Shown piece after piece: positions 58,577-64,000 of a stretch of 64,000 bases of DNA. The translations under genes were made by a program, and so were the position numbers. Below the pieces are notes generated by a model. It had not been told where the DNA came from, did not search any database, and saw nothing but the letters and a program-made list of their open reading frames with translations. Source of the DNA: Clostridia bacterium. Its GTDB lineage: Bacteria; Bacillota; Clostridia; TANB77; CAG-508. The stretch lies in assembly GCA_017429505.1 (NCBI GenBank), contig JAFROW010000009.1, positions 229,337 through 293,336 on the forward strand, written 5' to 3'. Each line of letters opens with the position of its first letter. The first letter of the stretch is position 1.

Positions 58577-61285
58577 TTAAAAAATCTTAAATTTTATATC
58601 ATCATATGTTTTCATCAAATTCATAGTATTATCTATTGCTGTATTTATTTGTGCAGGTGAATAATTAGGATGTTGTTTTTGAATTTTATTTGCAAGACTC
58701 GCTCTAAACTTATCACTATTTTCCCCAGAACCTGACATTCCTTTATAGAAATACTCATATGTTTTCTGAATACTCATTGCTTGTTCTAAGGCTTGCCTTT
58801 TATGTATCTCATCAGAATTATCAAGTGTCATTCTATATTGTTCCATTGCAGCAATTTCTCTCTCATCTGTAAAGCCAGCTTTATGATATTCCTCCAAAAA
58901 TCCACCATCTTTTATAAGATCTTGAAATTGTTCTTTACTACGCTTGTTGCGACGAAGTACTCTCATTTTATCTTTATTTTTTATATAGTCATCTGTAAAT
59001 TTTTTATTATATCTATCTTTATACTTATCTGAATTCTTATTAAACCTCCAGTCATCAAGTTTGTTGATTCCTGCATCTACAAGAGAAACAGCTCCTTCTC
59101 CTATACCTTCTCCTGTTCTTGCCCCAACTGTATATCCAGCCACTCCTCCTGTTAAAATATTTTCAAAAGCCTTTGATGGATCTCCAGATACTAAACCAGC
59201 TATTCCTCCTGCTGTAGCTCCAATTGCTCCAATTGCTAATCCTGTTCCTACTTTTCCTACAGTTCTTATTCCATCTTTAGCTATTTTTCCTGCAAACTTT
59301 CCTCCAGTTCTAACTGCATTTCTTATAGGTCTTGGTACCCTCTTTCTTCTACCTGTTGGATTTACTGGTGGTGGATTTACTGGCTGTGGATTTACTGGCT
59401 GTGGATTTACTGGCTGTGGATTTACTGGCTGTGGATTTACTGGTTGTGGATTTACTGGTTGTGGATTTACTGGTTGTGGACTTACTGGCTGTGGATTTAC
59501 TGGTTGTGGATTTACTAGCTGTGGATTTACTGGTTGTGGATTTACTGGCTGTGGATTTACTGGTTGTGGATTTACTGGCTGTGGATTTACTGGTTGTGGA
59601 TTTACTCCTGTGCTATCATCGCCTAATAATAAATCTCTTGTTCTAGTTTGTATTGGCTTTAGTTCTTGGTCATCACCTTTACTGCTTGTACCATTGTTTC
59701 CACCTGATTTAGGTGATTTTTCAAATAATCTTTTTGTAACATTCATCATTAATGCTGCTGTTGCAACTCCTGGCATTGAACCTGGAGTTTGTCCTTTAAA
59801 TCCAAACATAGCTTTTAATAATTTTTCTGCTGGTACCATAAATCCTAAACATACAATAACATATAATGGATCACTTGCCGCAAATCTCATTGCTGATCCT
59901 ATTAGTAACATATATAATATTAAATGTAGAGGTTGTAGTAATAAATTGTAAAGATATTCTTTAAACCAAAAATTAAATGCCTGTGCCTGTCCATCTTTAA
60001 CTTTATCTATCGGATACGTTAATGCTACCAATGGTGAAATTAATGTTAAAAACACCATATATATATAACGTTTTATATATACTAAAATAAATATAACTGT
60101 ATATATTGTAAGAGCCACATATACCATTGCATATCCTATATATTCAGATGTATCATTTCCTTTTGGGTTTCTTATTAATTGTGCATTCATCCTTGCTTGA
60201 GTAGCAAAATTGTCTGCTGGCCAAAATAAAACATTCGCTTTTCCTTCGTCGTCACCAGCTGGGTTTAATAAATTTGGATCTGAATAAAAATATTTTTTAA
60301 ATTCTGATTGAGGATTTCCATTATCACTTTTTACTAATTGTTTATATGCCTTTTTTACTAAATCTGTTGTTGAAGAATCTATCTCTAATGGCCCTCCATC
60401 TTCATTTTGTTTAACTCCTATTATATATCCTTCAACCCCTTCTTTATTTATATGTGTTTTTATTTTTTCTTTTGTGTCATTCTTTATAACTTCAGTTTCA
60501 ACTTTAATTGTACCAAGCGTATCCGTTAATGTATCTACCATTATATTTGCAAATATCATTATATATTGCATTGTAAATATTAAAAAGGTTGCTACGAGCC
60601 AATCCCAAAGCATTTGTTTATATTTAGCCTTTGATTCACCTGTACTAGAAAGTAATATTCTTATTCCTATATAAATAAGAACAGACATCATCCCAACTAA
60701 AGCAATTAATCTTAGAGTTTTATACCAATCTCTTATATTTTGATTTAATGAGAGTGTAATATTTTTATCATCATTTTTTTTCTCTTCTTCTTCCCTGAAG
60801 AAATTAACACTAAATACACCTTCTTCACTAGTAAATATTTCGTATGGTGTTAAAGTAAATGTAGGTAAAACAATTGTTTTGTCTGTTAACATATCTGCAC
60901 TTATTGTTTTTACAGTGTTAAATACTACATCTTGTACCCCAGCTATTGATAAAACAAGTGTAATTGCAGCTACTGTTATTGCCAATTGAATAGTAATTAC
61001 TCCTGTTGCAACTAGTACAATTCCTATAAGTAATCCTATAGCTACTCCCCACCAATTTATTCCTTCAGATATAAGATACAATACCACATCTTGTTTGACA
61101 AATATTTTATGGATTAATGTTTGTACACCATCAGCTAGACCAGTAAATAAATCTACAATTGGAGTTATTAACGTTCCACCAATTCCAGCATTAACTTGTT
61201 TTGGAAGCACTAATCCAATAAAAGCAATAAGACCTATAGCAAATAGCATTTTTTTCCATATCTTTTTATTCGCAAAAATCTTCAT
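58577..61285 (-). CDS. TrbL/VirB6-like T4SS protein with a PVNPQ repeat tract
   Basis: About 902 residues. A signal peptide (MKIFANKKIWKKMLFAIGL to about 32), then around seven to eight membrane helices in two blocks (90-140, 200-260 and 390-510), with KRYIYMVFLTLISPLVALTY-type channel motifs (TrbL/VirB6). After a linker comes a tract of about 16 PVNPQ repeats (roughly 575-655), then GRRKRVPRPIRN, a glycine/alanine-rich amphipathic stretch (GAIGATAGGIAGLVSG) and a charged helical tail. ATG at 61285 starts the signal peptide, with GGAAAGGAG 12 bases upstream. It is downstream of the VirB4-like gene. Confidence 0.8.
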   Translation of the reverse strand: MKIFANKKIWKKMLFAIGLIAFIGLVLPKQVNAGIGGTLITPIVDLFTGLADGVQTLIHKIFVKQDVVLYLISEGINWWGVAIGLLIGIVLVATGVITIQLAITVAAITLVLSIAGVQDVVFNTVKTISADMLTDKTIVLPTFTLTPYEIFTSEEGVFSVNFFREEEEKKNDDKNITLSLNQNIRDWYKTLRLIALVGMMSVLIYIGIRILLSSTGESKAKYKQMLWDWLVATFLIFTMQYIMIFANIMVDTLTDTLGTIKVETEVIKNDTKEKIKTHINKEGVEGYIIGVKQNEDGGPLEIDSSTTDLVKKAYKQLVKSDNGNPQSEFKKYFYSDPNLLNPAGDDEGKANVLFWPADNFATQARMNAQLIRNPKGNDTSEYIGYAMVYVALTIYTVIFILVYIKRYIYMVFLTLISPLVALTYPIDKVKDGQAQAFNFWFKEYLYNLLLQPLHLILYMLLIGSAMRFAASDPLYVIVCLGFMVPAEKLLKAMFGFKGQTPGSMPGVATAALMMNVTKRLFEKSPKSGGNNGTSSKGDDQELKPIQTRTRDLLLGDDSTGVNPQPVNPQPVNPQPVNPQPVNPQPVNPQLVNPQPVNPQPVSPQPVNPQPVNPQPVNPQPVNPQPVNPQPVNPQPVNPPPVNPTGRRKRVPRPIRNAVRTGGKFAGKIAKDGIRTVGKVGTGLAIGAIGATAGGIAGLVSGDPSKAFENILTGGVAGYTVGARTGEGIGEGAVSLVDAGINKLDDWRFNKNSDKYKDRYNKKFTDDYIKNKDKMRVLRRNKRSKEQFQDLIKDGGFLEEYHKAGFTDEREIAAMEQYRMTLDNSDEIHKRQALEQAMSIQKTYEYFYKGMSGSGENSDKFRASLANKIQKQHPNYSPAQINTAIDNTMNLMKTYDDIKFKIF
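59357..59608. repeat. Tandem 15-base coding repeat
   Basis: About 16-17 head-to-tail copies of a 15-base unit (plus strand GGATTTACTGGCTGT, with GGTTGT variants), encoding PVNPQ on the minus strand. Variants (Q to L, N to S, P to PP) show it is not perfectly homogenised. Such tracts expand and contract by slippage. Confidence 0.95.
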
Positions 61286-61367
61286 TTTTTTATTATGCTC
61301 CTTTCCTATTTCGTTCAAAGGTGTACCTAGTTATAAAACATTTTTTTACTAAATACACCTAATAATT

Positions 61368-63317
61368 TTAATTCTGTTCTTTTGCGATTTTATTTAAGTT
61401 CGTTTCAACAAATTCGAACTCTTTTTTCGTTGGCATAATTTTTAAAATACAAGTTTCAGCTCCAACTTTAAGTAATCCTTCACCTCTTTGACAAGTAACT
61501 AAAAATCCAGCTTCTCCTTCCGAAAGTTTGAATACTTCTTTTAGGTATTGTATTTCTGATTTATCTTGTGCTAAAAATAGCTTTGTATCTGAAGATGTAA
61601 GAACTGCTTGAGCTTCTGGTTTTTCATAGAAGTCTTGAAATCTTTGAGAAATAATTGCCAAAGATACATTTCTTTTTCTAGCACGTCTTGCCATTTTGTT
61701 TAAGAAATCAACAGCTTCTGGGTATGGAAGTAACATCCATGCTTCATCAACCAAAACCCTTTTTCTTTTTGCTTTTTTTCTATCTTCACTATTTTTCTTA
61801 ACATATTTTTCCCAAATCCAAGAAAGTAATATTTGTTGTGCAAGAGGTCTTGCAAATCTTTCCTCCAATTGAGAAATATCTATATTTATAAATGGTGCAT
61901 CATCTAATAAGTCAAATGTAGATTGACCATCAAAATATGCCATTTGTCCGTCATAAGCTCTTACATATTGTTTCATAACTTTTAACAAATAACTATAATG
62001 ATATTCATAATTTTTATTTGTATTTTCTTCTGCCTTTTTAACTAACCTTTTATACCAACTACCTATTGTAGGCATTGGCTTTTTCTTTTTATATAACTCA
62101 TTTCCTGTCATATAGTTATTGCTATCTTGAATATACAAACTATTTGGGTTACTATTTATTCCTAAAGCTGCATATTCTTCATAAATAATTTCTGCAATTA
62201 TTTGTTTTGTAAGCTCATTTACTTCATCACTTTTCGTACTTCCTTTTGCCATTGTAACTAAAGCTTGTGTTACATCCTCTACCTTATTTTCTATATTAAC
62301 AACCATTCTTTCTTTTCCTGTAATTTCATCTTTTACAGTTTCTGTCTCTACATCAAATAAATTAATTACAGTTTTAGATGTAGGGCTTATTACAACATTT
62401 ATTCCTCCTAACGCCTCAGCAACTATTGTATACTCACCTTCTGCATCCAATGCCAAACTTTCTATTCCCATAAGAACTGAAGACCTTGAAATCAAAGTTT
62501 TCATAGTAACAGATTTACCAGCACCTGATTTTGCAAATATAACCATATTGTAATTTGTAAGAGAACTATGGAAGTTATCAAATAATACTGGTGTTCCTGT
62601 TTGTTTGTTAAAACCTATAGGAACTCCTGTAGGATGTCCTACTTCTGATGTTGTAAAAGGAAATACTGTTCCCATTGAATTTCTATCAAATGTATGTATT
62701 TTCTTTACTTTATCATTTGCAAGAGGTAAATTACTTTGAAATGCTTCTTCTTGCATTCCCCATGCCGTTTTTATTCCAACTAAATTTTTTGACATTTCTG
62801 ATGCAAGCATTTTTGTATATCTGTCTAAATCTTCTAAATTATATGTAAATAATGTAGAGATAACTGAAGCTTCAAATAATTTATTAAATCCTGCAGCAAT
62901 TTGATCTCTAAGTTCTTCAGCTTCAAATCTTTTTTGACTAAGTGTACTTTCTCTATTTATATTACCTCTATCTGCTGCAACAATTCTTTCTGTTTCAAGT
63001 TCATTTATTGCTCTGTTTAACTCATTTTGAGATCTATCCTCTTTTACTGGATTTATATAAATTGAAGTATTTACATCTCCAAACATATATAAATCTCTAA
63101 ATATTTCTGGAAATGTTGCCATACGTGGAAGTGATGATACAAAAAAGCTTCTAGCATATCTTTTAGCATTTGAAATTATCTCTAAATGATCTATATTTGA
63201 AGCATCAATTCCTGAAGGAGCAATAATTTCTTTTAATGTTTTTCTTTTAAGAAATCTTACTTCTTCTTTATGCTGATTTTCTAGGTCTTCCTGCTCTCTT
63301 AACTTTTTCTTGCTCAT
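61368..63317 (-). CDS. VirB4/TraE-type ATPase of a conjugation-like system
   Basis: A 649-residue ATPase: IFAKSGAGKSVTMKTLISRS (Walker A, about 263-282), ESLALDAEGEYTIVAEALGG, RKKAKRKRVLVDEAWMLLPY (Walker B, about 535-555), NVSLAIISQRFQDFYEKP and SEGEAGFLVTCQRGEGLLK. VirB4 proteins power pilus assembly and substrate transfer. The N-terminal 230 residues resemble the membrane-proximal part of the family (ISNAKRYARSFFVSSLPRMA). The start has GGAGGGAAG; it overlaps the preceding gene by 50 bases. It follows a separate partial ORF that may carry an additional N-terminal part. Confidence 0.92.
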   Translation of the reverse strand: MSKKKLREQEDLENQHKEEVRFLKRKTLKEIIAPSGIDASNIDHLEIISNAKRYARSFFVSSLPRMATFPEIFRDLYMFGDVNTSIYINPVKEDRSQNELNRAINELETERIVAADRGNINRESTLSQKRFEAEELRDQIAAGFNKLFEASVISTLFTYNLEDLDRYTKMLASEMSKNLVGIKTAWGMQEEAFQSNLPLANDKVKKIHTFDRNSMGTVFPFTTSEVGHPTGVPIGFNKQTGTPVLFDNFHSSLTNYNMVIFAKSGAGKSVTMKTLISRSSVLMGIESLALDAEGEYTIVAEALGGINVVISPTSKTVINLFDVETETVKDEITGKERMVVNIENKVEDVTQALVTMAKGSTKSDEVNELTKQIIAEIIYEEYAALGINSNPNSLYIQDSNNYMTGNELYKKKKPMPTIGSWYKRLVKKAEENTNKNYEYHYSYLLKVMKQYVRAYDGQMAYFDGQSTFDLLDDAPFINIDISQLEERFARPLAQQILLSWIWEKYVKKNSEDRKKAKRKRVLVDEAWMLLPYPEAVDFLNKMARRARKRNVSLAIISQRFQDFYEKPEAQAVLTSSDTKLFLAQDKSEIQYLKEVFKLSEGEAGFLVTCQRGEGLLKVGAETCILKIMPTKKEFEFVETNLNKIAKEQN

Positions 63318-64000
63318 TTAAACTTCCCTCCTTTGTTTGGCTTTTTGTTTTTGTTTTTTTGGTAGAAACCTTTTCCTTAGCATCTTCCACTATATCATCC
63401 CCTAGTATATCCTTATTTGTTTCTAATACCAATTGAGCCATTCTTTCTACCATTTCATCATAATTCATTTCCTTTTCTTTTAATTTTCTTTCATTTTCTC
63501 TTTCTTGTCTTACCTCTAACACAGCATCATTAGCTTTTTGTATTGCATCTATTTCTATTTGTTTATCTAATTCTTTCATTCTTTTTTCTAATACATCTTG
63601 AGCTGTTGTATATAAACTATCATATCCGGCGTTAATTGCTTTATTTAGGTCATATACTTCTGCTTCATCTCTGTTATATGCAGAATATAACAAATCCGCC
63701 AATTCATTTGAATCTAATATTTTACTATTTATTCCACAAACCGAAAGTAAACTTATTGTAGATTGAGCCCTAGTATACAATTCTGAAAATGCAATGTTGT
63801 TTATTTCATCTTCTCCATATATACTACCATTAGCCTCCTCTGGATAATGTGATAATATTATATAATACTGTTTTGTAAGTATATTTCTATTTAAACTCAT
63901 TCTTTCTGTATTATTAACAATATCTGTTCCATATTCATATAAATTTCTAGCTTTTACTACTTCAAACTTATCCCTATCTAATTCTTGTTTTTCATATTGT
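63268..64000 (-). CDS. Partial T4SS-associated protein, runs off the right edge
   Basis: About 243 codons are visible; the ORF is open upstream past an internal Met (MSLNRNILTKQYYIILSHYP) to the window edge (QYEKQELDRDKFEVVKARNL), so its true start lies outside. The segment AFSELYTRAQSTISLLSVCG and INSKILDSNELADLLYSAYN is like the N-terminal region of VirB4/TraC-type proteins, and the tail is a Lys/Glu-rich coiled coil ending KRAGRPRKSA. It overlaps the VirB4-like gene by 50 bases, implying tight co-expression. It may be the N-terminal half of a split VirB4. Confidence 0.6.
   Translation of the reverse strand, partial: QYEKQELDRDKFEVVKARNLYEYGTDIVNNTERMSLNRNILTKQYYIILSHYPEEANGSIYGEDEINNIAFSELYTRAQSTISLLSVCGINSKILDSNELADLLYSAYNRDEAEVYDLNKAINAGYDSLYTTAQDVLEKRMKELDKQIEIDAIQKANDAVLEVRQERENERKLKEKEMNYDEMVERMAQLVLETNKDILGDDIVEDAKEKVSTKKTKTKSQTKEGSLNEQEKVKRAGRPRKSA

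Noticed and set aside
59357..59608. CRISPR array
   Set aside because: The units are 15 bases, directly adjacent with no spacers, and in frame within a coding sequence.
59061..59951. Plus-strand open frames rich in GFTGC or VDLLA repeats
   Set aside because: They are antisense readings of the 15-base repeat in the TrbL-like gene; no ribosome binding site, and the composition is an artefact of the repeat.

Overview
The window is a strongly AT-rich chromosomal segment of a spore-forming member of the Clostridia (Bacillota). The evidence is a set of sporulation and germination genes (spoIIR, spmA, spmB, ypeB, a GerMN-domain gene, a gerS-like gene and an sspF-type small acid-soluble spore protein too short for most gene callers), Gram-positive ribosome binding sites, frequent TTG starts, and the classic ffs-dnaX-ybaB-recR order. 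No rRNA operon, CRISPR array or insertion sequence was seen. The species cannot be named from this sequence.

Layout. 1-2.2 kb: a partial unknown gene, DUF378 and a CapA-like protein. 2.2-8.2 kb (all minus): a conjugation-like cluster transcribed as 59-aa membrane ORF, VirD4-like coupling ATPase, VirB2-like pilin, TrbL/VirB6-like protein, PrgI-like protein, then dnaD and a dnaC/dnaI-like loader. 8.3-9.5 kb: DUF1858 and HD-GYP genes. 9.6-15.7 kb (minus): alr, murF, ddl, sortase, gerS-like, mazF, a cell-wall and germination block. 15.8-19.4 kb: a Sel1-repeat protein, then a PBECR4-like nuclease gene with a YgjV-like membrane gene, preceded by a long structured leader with two tandem RNA repeats and a terminator; then sspF. 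19.7-28.2 kb: ypeB, a diacylglycerol glycosyltransferase, recR, ybaB, dnaX, SRP RNA, tadA, a DUF4160 pair and tRNA-Arg(CCT). 28.3-36.6 kb: WG-repeat membrane protein, phosphohexomutase, a eukaryote-type UDP-sugar pyrophosphorylase, pyrBI with a leader peptide and attenuator, a HIT-like protein and an orphan HicB-like protein. 36.8-45.4 kb: spoIIR, murA, yycJ, spmAB, an ECF sigma/anti-sigma pair, an AAA-ATPase pseudogene and an AbrB-zinc-ribbon regulator. 45.5-58.4 kb: rsmI, a TrmN6-like methylase, GerMN, VanW, a 1432-aa 2-hydroxyacyl-CoA dehydratase activase-type protein, a second DUF4160 pair, a DnaJ protein and an ABC exporter. 58.6-64 kb (minus): a second conjugation-like cluster with a TrbL-like protein carrying a PVNPQ repeat tract, a VirB4-type ATPase and its separately encoded upstream partner, running off the window.

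The most interesting locus is 17.35-19.02 kb. A consensus sigma-A promoter is followed by two near-identical 54-base-period hairpin units enclosed by a long-range stem, then a terminator, then a ribosome binding site and a nuclease-like gene. That is the architecture of type III (RNA antitoxin) toxin-antitoxin loci, although a riboswitch or attenuator would look similar.

A second theme is the density of long intergenic inverted repeats placed between codirectional genes. Three of them share a conserved loop but have different arms. Regulatory signals are unusually readable: an attenuated pyrBI leader, paired Spo0A-like boxes at two promoters, a sigma-F-like site upstream of spoIIR, and operator-like palindromes over -10 boxes. 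Several genes have ideal ribosome binding sites facing ATA or TTG codons, so their starts deserve care.
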